From: Microbacterium phyllosphaerae
GTDB taxonomy: Bacteria > Actinomycetota > Actinomycetes > Actinomycetales > Microbacteriaceae
DNA length: 64,000 nt
Reading direction: 5' to 3'
Assembly: GCF_017876435.1 (NCBI RefSeq)
Contig: NZ_JAGIOA010000001.1
Span: 2,790,001-2,854,000 of the forward strand
Shown here: positions 27,128-36,895 of the stretch, one piece after another
Position numbering within the stretch: position 1 is the first letter of the stretch
Layout: each line of letters starts with the position of its first letter
The notes under the pieces: generated by a model
The model's input: the letters and a program-made list of their open reading frames with translations, nothing else
What the model was told of the DNA's origin: nothing
The model's database searches: none
Position numbers and translations under genes: made by a program

Positions 27128-28330
27128 ATGTCCGACCCCACAGGCGTCGCCCTCTCCACGCCCGGCGGGCATGCGCTCCCGGCGCGCTTCGCCAGTGCGA
27201 CTGCGACGGTCGAACCGCGAAGAAGGGGAACCGGACTCGTCCTCTGGGTCACGGGTGCCCTTGTCGCCGTCGCCACCGTGGGTGCGCTGCAGATCACGGC
27301 GAGCCTCGGATACGACGACACGCGCGACGAGTTCGACAGCACGCTCGATGCGACGCAGGCCACCGTGACGGAGGTGACGCGTTCCGTCGGCGAGCTCGTC
27401 GCGACCTCCGACACCGCCGTGCGCCTGCTCGACAGCGATTCCGGTGTGCTCGCCGACAGCGCGGCGAAGGACGAGCTGACGGCATCCGTCGACGAGGCGG
27501 GCGATGCCAGGGCATCCGCCGAGGAGGTCGTCGGTGCCGCGCTGCCCGAGGCCGACACCAAGCCCGTCTTCTTCTGGGAGCTGTTCGGGGCGTCGGAGGG
27601 CCTCCGCCAGGACATCGAAGGCCTCGATGACCTCGACACCGAGTTGTCGAAGGAGTCCCCCGAGCTCACGAGCGCCGAGACGCAGCTGACGGATGCCGGC
27701 GTCGCGTTCCTCGGCTCCGCCGCCAGTGCTGCGGCGTCCTTCGAGCAGGCGCACATCTCGGCCGGGAACGACGCCGTCATCGCGCTGCGTGACGCGGCGA
27801 CGACCGCCGCAGGCGCTTCGGCCCTCGACGACACCGCCGTGACCTCCTTCATCGCACTCCAGGATGCCGCGAGCCAGGTGATCGCCTCCGAGAAGGCCGA
27901 GCTGTCGGAGAAGTCCGGTCCGCTGAAGAGCGTGCGGCTCGAGATCGAAGCGTTCGCCCGCTCCCTCGCCCCCGGCGTGCTGATGGAATTCGACTGGAAC
28001 CCGATCGTCAACGGCGCCGGTTCCAACGGCAGCATGGGCGGCCTGACGACCTGGTGGTGGGACGAACCCGACCGCGCGGTGATCGAGCTCTCGAACTCCG
28101 TCGCCGAGCAGTGGCCTTCCGACCGCAGCAAGGCCCTCGTCGCGCACGAGGTCGGTCATGCGATCAGCGTCAAGTGCGAGGACATGTACGACTCGTCGAC
28201 GCAGGACAGCATCGAGAAGTGGGCGACCGCGTGGGCCATCAGCATGGGGTTCTCCGACGACGCGAACGGCGTGTGGGCGTACGGCTACCCGCCGCAGTCG
28301 TACATCGATGCCGCGAGCGGATGCCGCTGA
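27128..28330 (+). CDS. membrane-anchored protein with HEXXH zinc-metallopeptidase motif
   Basis: 400 residues. A ~40-residue N-terminus is followed by one hydrophobic helix (GLVLWVTGALVAVATVGALQI). A long Ala/Asp/Glu/Ser-rich helical region, probably coiled coil, runs to about residue 285. The C-terminal ~110 residues hold HEVGH at 340-344 (ALVAHEVGHAIS), a typical gluzincin/metzincin-like zinc motif; the third ligand is not certain (downstream EKWATAW is a candidate). It is predicted to face outside the cell. I do not recognise the family beyond the motif. The ATG follows an A/G-poor leader, so start strength is unclear. Confidence 0.75.
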   Translation: MSDPTGVALSTPGGHALPARFASATATVEPRRRGTGLVLWVTGALVAVATVGALQITASLGYDDTRDEFDSTLDATQATVTEVTRSVGELVATSDTAVRLLDSDSGVLADSAAKDELTASVDEAGDARASAEEVVGAALPEADTKPVFFWELFGASEGLRQDIEGLDDLDTELSKESPELTSAETQLTDAGVAFLGSAASAAASFEQAHISAGNDAVIALRDAATTAAGASALDDTAVTSFIALQDAASQVIASEKAELSEKSGPLKSVRLEIEAFARSLAPGVLMEFDWNPIVNGAGSNGSMGGLTTWWWDEPDRAVIELSNSVAEQWPSDRSKALVAHEVGHAISVKCEDMYDSSTQDSIEKWATAWAISMGFSDDANGVWAYGYPPQSYIDAASGCR

Positions 28331-28345
28331 GAGTCGCGCGAGAAC

Positions 28346-28382
28346 AGAGAAGCCGCCGCGATCGGATCGCGACGGCTTCTCT
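28346..28382. terminator. bidirectional terminator between convergent genes
   Basis: AGAGAAGCCG-CGCGATC pairs with GATCGCG-CGGCTTCTCT. It sits between the metallopeptidase-like gene and rbpA, which converge here. Confidence 0.8.
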
Positions 28383-28400
28383 CGTGAAGTCAGACCGAGG

Positions 28401-28754
28401 TCACTGACCCCGGCGCTCACGCAGCTGGGTCAGCGCATCCTCGAGGAGCTGGACTGCTTCCTCGTCGGTGCGACGCTCCTTCACGTATGCGAGGTGCGTC
28501 TTGTAGGGCTCCGCCTTCGCGAGCGCGGGCGGGTTCGCCTTGTCACGCCCGGCGGGGAGACCCGACTGCGGGTGGTCGATCGTCTCGGGGATCTCCTCTT
28601 CAGGAAGACCCGCCGCGAAGTAGCGGACCGTCTCGTTGCCGAGGCCGTCCCAGTAGGACACCGCGATGCGGTCGGCGTGGTAGCCGTGGTCCTGCTCGCC
28701 CATGGGGCCGGAACCGACGCGGGTTCCGCGGATCGCGTTTCCGCCGGTAGCCAT
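28401..28754 (-). CDS. rbpA: RNA polymerase-binding protein RbpA
   Basis: 117 residues. An actinobacteria-specific factor that binds RNA polymerase with SigA/SigB and stabilises the open complex. Family landmarks are the N-terminal IRGTRVGSGPMGE, the RbpA core YWDGLGNETVRYFAA, and the C-terminal sigma-interacting helix RRTDEEAVQLLEDAL. The ATG overlaps the secG stop by one base (TGATG). Confidence 0.95.
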   Translation of the reverse strand: MATGGNAIRGTRVGSGPMGEQDHGYHADRIAVSYWDGLGNETVRYFAAGLPEEEIPETIDHPQSGLPAGRDKANPPALAKAEPYKTHLAYVKERRTDEEAVQLLEDALTQLRERRGQ

Positions 28755-29002
28755 CAGATGACCTCGAATTTCGTGATGAGACCGAGCGCCACGATCGACA
28801 CGAACCACGCGAGAGCGAGGACGACGGTGAAACGGTTGAGGTTGCGCTCTGCGAGGCCGGACGAGCCGACGGCCGACGACATTCCGCCACCGAACATGTC
28901 GGACAGGCCGCCACCGCGACCCTTGTGGAGCAGGATGAGGAGAGTCAGCAGGACGCTGGTTATGCCCAGCACCACCTGCAGGACGAACTCGAGAATTTCC
29001 AC
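28754..29002 (-). CDS. secG: preprotein translocase subunit SecG
   Basis: 82 residues, GTG start. It has two membrane helices (LQVVLGITSVLLTLLILLH and VVLALAWFVSIVALGLI) joined by the glycine-rich GRGGGLSDMFGGG loop that marks SecG. It assists SecYE in protein export. It follows tpiA after a strong hairpin and is coupled to rbpA. Confidence 0.95.
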   Translation of the reverse strand: MEILEFVLQVVLGITSVLLTLLILLHKGRGGGLSDMFGGGMSSAVGSSGLAERNLNRFTVVLALAWFVSIVALGLITKFEVI

Positions 29003-29055
29003 GAGGAAGAGCCTTTCGCTGGGGCACGACTGCCCCGGTAACGGTCAAGTATACG

Positions 29056-29083
29056 GTGTGGCGGGGCCGGAGCCCCGCCACAC
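29056..29083 (-). terminator. hairpin directly after tpiA stop
   Basis: GTGTGGCGGGGC and GCCCCGCCACAC are perfect 12-bp arms around CGGA, starting at the base next to the tpiA stop. No U-tract follows, so it may partly terminate or protect the glycolytic message's 3' end. Confidence 0.65.
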
Positions 29084-29875
29084 TCAGACGCCGACGTGCT
29101 TCTCGAAGCGGATGATCGCGGCGAATTCGTCGACCACGAGGCTCGCGCCTCCGACGAGTGCGCCGTCGACATCGGGCTCGCGCATGAAGCTGGCGATGTT
29201 CGCCGCCTTGACCGATCCGCCGTAGAGGATCCGGGTGCGCGCCGCGGCGTCGTCACCCAGCACCTTGGCAATGACGGTGCGCAGCGCGGCGCAGACGTCC
29301 TGCGCCTGCTGCGGCGTCGCCGCCTGGCCGGAGCCGATGGCCCAGACAGGCTCGTACGCCACGACGATGTCCGCGTCCTTCGACAGGCCCTGCAGGGCTG
29401 CCTCGAGCTGACCGGCGGGCACGGCGCTGGCGCCGAACTTCTCCAGGTCCTCCGCGGTCTCGCCCACGCAGATCACCGGCGAAAGACCGTTCTTGAGCGC
29501 GGCCTTCGTCTTCGCCGCCACGACCTCGTCGGACTCCGCGTGGTATTCGCGGCGCTCCGAGTGGCCGATGATGACGTACTTCGCGTCGAGCTTCGCGAGG
29601 AACGCGCCCGACACCTCACCGGTGTACGCACCGGAGTCGTGTGCCGAGATGTCCTGCGCGCCCAGGGCGAACGGGATCTTGTCCGCGTCGATCAGCGTCT
29701 GCACACTGCGGATGTCGGTGAAGGGCGGGAAGACCGCGACCTCGACCGAGCCGTCCTCGTGCTTGGCGTCCTTCAGCGTCCAGTGCAGCTTCTGCACGAA
29801 CGCGACCGCCTGCAGGTGGTCGAGATTCATCTTCCAGTTTCCCGCGATCAGCGGGGTACGGGCGTTCAGGCCCAT
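29084..29875 (-). CDS. tpiA: triose-phosphate isomerase
   Basis: 263 residues. It interconverts dihydroxyacetone phosphate and glyceraldehyde 3-phosphate. The active-site lysine is in NWKMN, the catalytic histidine in GHSERR, the catalytic glutamate in [11 protein letters not shown], and the phosphate-binding GGSVK is present. It overlaps the pgk end by 10 nt, so it is tightly coupled in gap-pgk-tpiA. Confidence 0.98.
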   Translation of the reverse strand: MGLNARTPLIAGNWKMNLDHLQAVAFVQKLHWTLKDAKHEDGSVEVAVFPPFTDIRSVQTLIDADKIPFALGAQDISAHDSGAYTGEVSGAFLAKLDAKYVIIGHSERREYHAESDEVVAAKTKAALKNGLSPVICVGETAEDLEKFGASAVPAGQLEAALQGLSKDADIVVAYEPVWAIGSGQAATPQQAQDVCAALRTVIAKVLGDDAAARTRILYGGSVKAANIASFMREPDVDGALVGGASLVVDEFAAIIRFEKHVGV

Positions 29876-31080
29876 CCGAGCACCTCCAGGCCGGGTAGTT
29901 TCTTGCCCTCAAGGAACTCGAGGCTGGCGCCGCCGCCGGTCGAGATGTGACCGAACTGGTCGTCGGTGAAGCCGAGCTGACGCACCGCCGCGGCGGAATC
30001 GCCGCCGCCGACGACGCTGAGTCCGTCGACCTCGGTGAGCGCCTGCGCGACGGCCTTGGTTCCGCCCGCGAATGCCGGGAACTCGAACACGCCCATGGGC
30101 CCGTTCCAGAACACCGTCTTCGAGCCGCGGATGACCTCGGCGAATCGAGCAGCGGTCTCGGGTCCGATGTCGAGGCCGATGCCTGCAGAGCCGAACGCGG
30201 TGCTCTCGATCGCGTCGGCCGCCGTGACCTCGTGTTCGGCATCAGCCGAGAACGAGGATGCGACCACGACATCGGTCGGGAGCACGAGCTCCACGCCGCG
30301 CTTCTCAGCCTCGGCGATGTAGCCGCGGACGGTCTCGAGCTGGTCCTCTTCGAGCAGGCTGGATGCCACGGCGTGGCCCTGTGCCTTCAGGAAGGTGAAC
30401 AGCATGCCGCCGCCGACGAGGATGCGGTCGACACGCGGGAGCAGGTGCGAGATCACACCGAGCTTGTCGCTCACCTTCGAGCCGCCGAGCACGACCGCGT
30501 ACGGGCGCTCGGGGTTCTCGGTGAGACGGTCGAGGACGTCGAGCTCCGCTGCGATGAGCAGACCGGCAGCGGACGGCAGCAGCTCGGCGAGGTCGTAGAC
30601 GCTCGCCTGCTTGCGGTGCACGACACCGAATCCGTCGGAGACCAGCACGTCGCCGAGCTCTGCGAGCTGAGCCGCGAAGGCGCCGCGCTCGGCGTCGTCC
30701 TTCGAGGTCTCCCCCGGGTTGAACCGCAGGTTCTCGATGACGACGATGCCGCCGTCCTCGAGCGAGGCCACGGCCTCCTGCGCCGACTCGCCGACGGTGT
30801 CGCGCGCGAACGCGACCGGCTTGCCGAGCAGCTCGGACAGTCGCTGGGCGACCGGTGCGAGGCTGTACTGCGGGTCGGGCGCACCGTCGGGGCGACCGAG
30901 GTGCGAGCACACGACGACGCGGGCGCCCGCGTTGATCAGTGCGTTGAGGGTAGGCAACGAGGCGCGGACACGGCCATCGTCCGTGATGATCCCATCCCGC
31001 AGGGGGACGTTGAGATCACAACGGACGATGACACGCTTGCCCTCGAGCGAACCCAGTGAATCCAGGGTGCGCAGAGTCAT
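29866..31080 (-). CDS. pgk: phosphoglycerate kinase
   Basis: 404 residues. It transfers phosphate from 1,3-bisphosphoglycerate to [20 protein letters not shown], the [11 protein letters not shown] nucleotide region and GGGDSAAAV near the C-terminus are diagnostic. It lies 10 nt after gap and overlaps tpiA. Confidence 0.98.
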   Translation of the reverse strand: MTLRTLDSLGSLEGKRVIVRCDLNVPLRDGIITDDGRVRASLPTLNALINAGARVVVCSHLGRPDGAPDPQYSLAPVAQRLSELLGKPVAFARDTVGESAQEAVASLEDGGIVVIENLRFNPGETSKDDAERGAFAAQLAELGDVLVSDGFGVVHRKQASVYDLAELLPSAAGLLIAAELDVLDRLTENPERPYAVVLGGSKVSDKLGVISHLLPRVDRILVGGGMLFTFLKAQGHAVASSLLEEDQLETVRGYIAEAEKRGVELVLPTDVVVASSFSADAEHEVTAADAIESTAFGSAGIGLDIGPETAARFAEVIRGSKTVFWNGPMGVFEFPAFAGGTKAVAQALTEVDGLSVVGGGDSAAAVRQLGFTDDQFGHISTGGGASLEFLEGKKLPGLEVLGWA

Positions 31081-31090
31081 GGGACGAGTC

Positions 31091-32101
<1,011 letters not shown>

Positions 32102-32177
32102 TCAGGTCTCCCTGTTTCTCGTGCGCGGTGCGCAGCAATCGTGCGTGCGCGATGCGCGGGGGTTTTTGGCTGAGATG

Positions 32178-32209
32178 GCGTCCCGACGAGACTTGGCCCG
32201 TCGGGACGC
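32178..32209 (-). terminator. terminator after sodA
   Basis: GCGTCCCGACG and CGTCGGGACGC are perfect 11-bp arms, 7 nt beyond the sodA stop; no U-tract. Confidence 0.65.
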
Positions 32210-32216
32210 GACCCGA

Positions 32217-32843
32217 TTACGACAGTACCAGCAGGCCGTTCGTCTTCTCGCGGGCTGCCTCGAAGCGCTGGGCGACGTTCTCCCAGTTGGCGATGTTCCA
32301 CGCGGCCTTCACGTAGTCGGCCTTCACGTTGAGGTAGTCGAGGTAGAAGGCGTGCTCCCACATGTCGAGCTGGAACAGCGGAACCGTGCCTGCGGCGGTG
32401 TTCGACTGCTGGTCGAAGAGCTGCTGGATGATCAGGCGCTGACCGATCGAGTCCCAGCTCAGCACCGACCAGCCGGAACCCTGGATGCCGAGGGCGTTGG
32501 CGGTGAAGTGCGCCTGGAACTTCTCGAACGATCCGAAGAACTCGTCGATCGCGGCCTTGAGCTCGCCCTCGGGCTGTCCGCCGCCGGTCGGCGAGAGGTT
32601 CGTCCAGAAGATCGAGTGGTTGACGTGGCCGCCGAGGTTGAACGCGAGGTCCTTCTCGAGCTTGTTCACGTTGGCGAGGTTGCCGCTGTCACGGGCCTCG
32701 GCGAGCTGCTCGAGAGCGGTGTTCGCGCCGGCGACATACGTCGCGTGGTGCTTGTCATGGTGCAGCTCCATGATCTTGCCGCTGATGTGCGGCTCGAGGG
32801 CTGCGAAGTCGTAGGGAAGGTCGGGGAGCGTGTAAATCGCCAT
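32217..32843 (-). CDS. sodA: superoxide dismutase, Mn/Fe type
   Basis: 208 residues. Metal ligands are His28 (MELHHDKHH), His in GGHVNHSIFW, and Asp/His in QLDMWEHAFY. It removes superoxide in the cytoplasm. Mn versus Fe cannot be decided with certainty by eye. It is a single-gene unit with its own promoter and terminator. Confidence 0.96.
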   Translation of the reverse strand: MAIYTLPDLPYDFAALEPHISGKIMELHHDKHHATYVAGANTALEQLAEARDSGNLANVNKLEKDLAFNLGGHVNHSIFWTNLSPTGGGQPEGELKAAIDEFFGSFEKFQAHFTANALGIQGSGWSVLSWDSIGQRLIIQQLFDQQSNTAAGTVPLFQLDMWEHAFYLDYLNVKADYVKAAWNIANWENVAQRFEAAREKTNGLLVLS

Positions 32844-32927
32844 GTCGCTTTCATCCAATCCGCGCCGCGCCGCGGCGCTTGCCGATCCTCTGCGCCGCCG
32901 AGGTGCGGCGTAGAGCGGACTTAACTC

Positions 32928-32933
32928 ATCCTA
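32928..32933 (-). promoter_or_regulatory. candidate -10 of sodA
   Basis: Minus-strand TAGGAT about 85 nt before the ATG; the -35 is indistinct. Confidence 0.35.
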
Positions 32934-32980
32934 GTGACGACAACGCGTCGCCGACCCTGATCCTTCCCCTATGTGACGAA

Positions 32981-33012
32981 GCGAGGCGACCCCTTGACAG
33001 GGATCGCCTCGC
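32981..33012 (-). terminator. terminator after whiA
   Basis: GCGAGGCGA-CCC and GGG-TCGCCTCGC form a near-perfect stem 18 nt beyond the whiA stop. Confidence 0.75.
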
Positions 33013-33029
33013 TGGTGTCGGTGGACGTC

Positions 33030-34007
33030 TCAGACGTCGAGTCCGGCGGGAACGGCGGCCTCGGTCCCGGGGATGCCCTCCTGCTGCGCACGCTTGTCGG
33101 CCATGGCGAGAAGACGGCGGATGCGTCCGGCGACGGCGTCCTTCGTCATGGGCGGGTCGGCGTGATGGCCGAGCTCGTCGAGGCTCGCGTCGCGGTGCGC
33201 GAGTCGGAGCTCACCCGCGACCTTCAGGTGATCGGGAACATCGTCGGCGAGGATCTCGAGCGCTCGCTCGACGCGGGCGCACGCGGCGACGGCTGCCTGC
33301 GCGGAGCGACGCAGGTTGGCGTCGTCGAAGTTCACGAGTCGGTTCACGCCCGCACGCACCTCGCGACGCTGGCGCATCTCCTCCCACGTGACGGCGGTCT
33401 TCTGCGCGCCCATCTCGCTGAGGATGGTGCGGATGGCCTCCCCCTCACGAACCACGACGCGCGGCATACCGCGAACCTCGCGTGCCTTCGCGGCCACGCC
33501 GAGTCGGTGCGCGGCGCCCACGAGGGCCATGGCGGCTTCGGACGACGGGCAGGCGACCTCGAGCATGGCCGATCGGCCCGGCTCACTGAGGGTTCCCGCG
33601 GCGAGGAACGCGCCGCGCCAGAGCCCCGCGATCTCGGCACGAGATCCGGTCGTGAGACGGTTGGGAAGCCCGCGCACGGGGCGACGACGCTGGTCGAGCA
33701 GACCGGTCTGACGGGCGAGCGTCTCGCCCGACGCGATGACCCTGACAGCCCAGCGGGCACCGTCGTTCGCGGTGCTGGACTGCACCTGAGCGATCTCGGG
33801 CCGAACACCGTAGATCTCCGCGAGGTCGCGCGCGACACGCTGCGCGAGGATCTCGGCATCCACCTCCGCCTCGACGGCGACCCGCCCGGCGATGGAGTGC
33901 AGTCCGCCGGCGAACCGGAGGATCGAGGTGACCTCCGCGACACGCACCGTCGGGGGTGCATTACGGATGCTGACCAGCTCAGCCTTGACGTCGGTGGTTA
34001 GTGCCAC
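33030..34007 (-). CDS. whiA: DNA-binding protein WhiA
   Basis: 325 residues, GTG start after GAGGAG. It has an N-terminal LAGLIDADG-like domain without nuclease function ([15 protein letters not shown]) and a C-terminal WhiA HTH ([25 protein letters not shown]). In Streptomyces WhiA works with WhiB to control division genes; in non-sporulating actinobacteria the role is less defined. It lies 68 nt after rapZ. Confidence 0.95.
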   Translation of the reverse strand: MALTTDVKAELVSIRNAPPTVRVAEVTSILRFAGGLHSIAGRVAVEAEVDAEILAQRVARDLAEIYGVRPEIAQVQSSTANDGARWAVRVIASGETLARQTGLLDQRRRPVRGLPNRLTTGSRAEIAGLWRGAFLAAGTLSEPGRSAMLEVACPSSEAAMALVGAAHRLGVAAKAREVRGMPRVVVREGEAIRTILSEMGAQKTAVTWEEMRQRREVRAGVNRLVNFDDANLRRSAQAAVAACARVERALEILADDVPDHLKVAGELRLAHRDASLDELGHHADPPMTKDAVAGRIRRLLAMADKRAQQEGIPGTEAAVPAGLDV

Positions 34008-34075
34008 GACACTCCTCTACGCTCACGCGCCGGATCGCGACGCAAACCTCCAGCCTACTCTGACGGAGGCTCCTG

Positions 34076-34948
34076 CTATTCCCTGCCGAGGTCCCGATGA
34101 CGCACGTTGACCGCGACGCCGGGGACGGCGGCCAGTCGACGCGCCAGCTCCTCGACCATGGCGACGGAGCGGTGCTTGCCGCCCGTGCAGCCGATCGCGA
34201 CCGTCGAGTGGCTCTTGTTCTCGCGCTGGTACCCCTCGAGCACCGGGGTGAGCGCCGCCGTGTACGCGTCGAGGAACTCGGCTGCCCCCTCGCGCGACAG
34301 CACGTAGTCCCTGACGGGTTCGTCCTTGCCTGTGAGGCCGCGCAGCTCCTCGTTCCAGAACGGGTTCGGCAGGAAGCGCATGTCGGCGACCAGGTCGACG
34401 TCGGTCGGCAGGCCGTACTTGAACCCGAAGCTCATCAGGGTCACGCGGTGCCGAGCAGCCCCCTCCTCCGAGAAGAGCTCCGAGACCTGCGTGGCCAACT
34501 GGTGGATGTTGAGGGCCGAGGTGTCGATCACGAGGTCGGCGGACTCGCGGATCGGCGCGAGCTTCTGACGCTCGATGCGGATGCCGTCGAGGAGTGTGCC
34601 GTCGCCCTGCAGCGGATGCGGCCGACGCACCGACTCGAACCGCCGCACGAGGACGTCGTCGGACGCGTCGAGGAAAAGCACTCGGACGGACCCTCGTGAC
34701 CGCAGCGCACGCGCGACTCCGGGGAAGTCGTCGAACAGGTTGCGTCCGCGCACGTCGACCACGGCGGCGACCTTGGGCAGCGCGTTGCCGCCCATGTCGG
34801 TGAGGTCGAGCAGCGGACGGAGGATCTGTGGTGGCAGGTTGTCGACGACATACCAGCCGAGGTCCTCGAGTGCGTTGGCGACAGTCGTGCGCCCGGCGCC
34901 CGACATGCCCGTGACGATGAGGAACTCGCCCTTGTCCCCGTCAGCCAT
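34076..34948 (-). CDS. rapZ: RNase adapter / nucleotide-binding protein RapZ
   Basis: 290 residues. The N-terminal P-loop reads GMSGAGRTT (14-22): arginine replaces the Walker lysine, as is known in actinobacterial members. [14 protein letters not shown] and the C-terminal [10 protein letters not shown] are family hallmarks. E. coli RapZ controls glucosamine synthesis through sRNA decay; the actinobacterial function is not settled. It sits between uvrC and whiA, as in related genomes. Confidence 0.94.
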   Translation of the reverse strand: MADGDKGEFLIVTGMSGAGRTTVANALEDLGWYVVDNLPPQILRPLLDLTDMGGNALPKVAAVVDVRGRNLFDDFPGVARALRSRGSVRVLFLDASDDVLVRRFESVRRPHPLQGDGTLLDGIRIERQKLAPIRESADLVIDTSALNIHQLATQVSELFSEEGAARHRVTLMSFGFKYGLPTDVDLVADMRFLPNPFWNEELRGLTGKDEPVRDYVLSREGAAEFLDAYTAALTPVLEGYQRENKSHSTVAIGCTGGKHRSVAMVEELARRLAAVPGVAVNVRHRDLGRE

Positions 34949-34978
34949 GGTTACTCCTTCTCCCCCGCACGCACCAGC

Positions 34979-36895
34979 CTAGCGAGTGGAGAGATGCGTA
35001 TGGATGTTCTGCGCGAGCACGGGGCCGATCCCCTGCACCTCCTCGATCTCTCCGGGCGCCGCAGCCCGGAGCGCGGTGACCGAGCCGAAGTGCTTGAGAA
35101 GGACCTTGATGCGGGATGCGCCGAGCCCCGGGACCTCCGACAGAACCGAGGAGATGTCGTTCCTGCGCCGCTTGCGCTGATGCGTGATCGCGAAGCGGTG
35201 AGCCTCGTCGCGCAGCCGCTGGAGCAGGTAGAGCGACTCACTGGTGCGCGGGAGGATCACCGGGAAGTCCTCACCCGGCAGCCAGATCTCCTCGAGTCTC
35301 TTCGCGATGCCGCACACCGCGATCTCGGTGTGCCCGGCATCGCGGAGGGCCCGCGCTGCCGCCTCGACCTGCGGCTGACCACCGTCGACGAGCAACAGCT
35401 GGGGCGGATACGCGAACCGCGGCTTGCGCTTGACCTCGACGACGACGTCTTCGAGGCCGTCGCCCGTCTCCCCGGCGACAGCCGCCACCGCTGCAGGCTC
35501 TTCGGCCTCTTCCGGGCGATCGAGGTAGGCCAGGCGTCGACGCAGCACCTGGTACATCGAATCGGTGTCATCGGTCGTCTCGGGGATGTTGAACGACCGG
35601 TACTGGTCTTTCCGCGGAAGGCCGTCTTCGAAGACGACCATCGAGGCGACCACGTTGGTGCCGCCGAGGTGCGAGATGTCGAAGCACTCGATGCGCAGGG
35701 GCGCCTCGGTCATCCCCAGCGCATCCTGCAGATCGGTCAATGCCTGGGTGCGCGCGACGTAATCGCTGGTGCGCCTGGTCTTGTACCGGATCAGGGCCTG
35801 TTGAGCGTTCAGTGTCGCGGTGCGCATGAGGTCGGCGCGCTGACCGCGCTGGGCGACCGCGATCTCGACCTTCTTCCCCCGCCGCTCCCTCAACCACACC
35901 TCGAGTTCGGCCGCGTCGTCGGGAAGCGACGGCACGAGGATGCGCCGAGGCACGTCCTGCGCATCGCCGTAGGCGCGCTGCAGCACCTGGTCGACGAGAT
36001 CGGCGCTGGAGATGTCGATCTCCTTCTCGATGGTCATGGCACGGACACCGCGCACGCGCCCGCCGCGGATCACGAAGTGCTGCACGGCGGCGGCGAGCTC
36101 GTCTTCCGCGATGCCGAACAGATCCGCGTCCTCGTCGGTCGCCAGCACCAGCGCGCTCTTGCCGAGCACGGCCTCGATCGCCGAGAGCTTGTCGCGGTAC
36201 TTGGCCGCGGCCTCGTAGTCCATCGCCGCGGATGCCGCCAGCATCCGTGTGGTCAGCTCTCGGGTGAACCGCTCGTCGCCGCCCGCCATGAAGGCGACGA
36301 AATCGTCGACCATCGCCCGGTGCTCTTCGATCGTGACGGTCATCGAGCACGGCCCGCCGCATTTGCCGATCTGCCCGGGGAAGCAAGGCCTCCCCGTCTG
36401 CATCGCCCGCTTGTAGCTCGAGTCGCTGCAGGTGCGGATGGGGAACGCCTTGACCATCAGGTCGATCGTCTCGTGCACCGCCCAGACCTTGGGGTACGGA
36501 CCGAAGTACCGCGCGCCCGGGATCTTGCGGTTCCGGGTCACGATCACTCGAGGAGCCTCGTCACCGAGCGTGACCGCCATGAAGGGGTAGGACTTGTCGT
36601 CCTTATACCGCACGTTGAAAGGCGGATCGAACTCCTTGATCCACATGTACTCCAGCTGCAGCGAGTCGACGTCCGTCGACACGACCGTCCACTCCACCGA
36701 CGATGCCGTCGTCACCATCCGCCGGGTGCGCTCGTGCAGGGTACGCAGTGGCGCGAAGTAGTTCGACAGGCGTTGACGCAGGTTCTTGGCCTTGCCCACG
36801 TACAGCACACGACCGTCGGCGTCGCGGAACCGGTACACGCCGGGGTTGGTCGGAATCTCGCCGGCTCTCGGTTTGTACGGCAGCACGTCGGCCAT
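34979..36895 (-). CDS. uvrC: excinuclease ABC subunit C
   Basis: 638 residues. It makes both incisions in nucleotide excision repair. The N-terminal GIY-YIG nuclease domain ([21 protein letters not shown]), the central UvrBC-interaction region, the RNase H-like C-terminal nuclease ([10 protein letters not shown]) and the tandem HhH motif at the end ([24 protein letters not shown]) are all visible. It is coupled to uvrA by TGATG overlap. Confidence 0.97.
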   Translation of the reverse strand: MADVLPYKPRAGEIPTNPGVYRFRDADGRVLYVGKAKNLRQRLSNYFAPLRTLHERTRRMVTTASSVEWTVVSTDVDSLQLEYMWIKEFDPPFNVRYKDDKSYPFMAVTLGDEAPRVIVTRNRKIPGARYFGPYPKVWAVHETIDLMVKAFPIRTCSDSSYKRAMQTGRPCFPGQIGKCGGPCSMTVTIEEHRAMVDDFVAFMAGGDERFTRELTTRMLAASAAMDYEAAAKYRDKLSAIEAVLGKSALVLATDEDADLFGIAEDELAAAVQHFVIRGGRVRGVRAMTIEKEIDISSADLVDQVLQRAYGDAQDVPRRILVPSLPDDAAELEVWLRERRGKKVEIAVAQRGQRADLMRTATLNAQQALIRYKTRRTSDYVARTQALTDLQDALGMTEAPLRIECFDISHLGGTNVVASMVVFEDGLPRKDQYRSFNIPETTDDTDSMYQVLRRRLAYLDRPEEAEEPAAVAAVAGETGDGLEDVVVEVKRKPRFAYPPQLLLVDGGQPQVEAAARALRDAGHTEIAVCGIAKRLEEIWLPGEDFPVILPRTSESLYLLQRLRDEAHRFAITHQRKRRRNDISSVLSEVPGLGASRIKVLLKHFGSVTALRAAAPGEIEEVQGIGPVLAQNIHTHLSTR

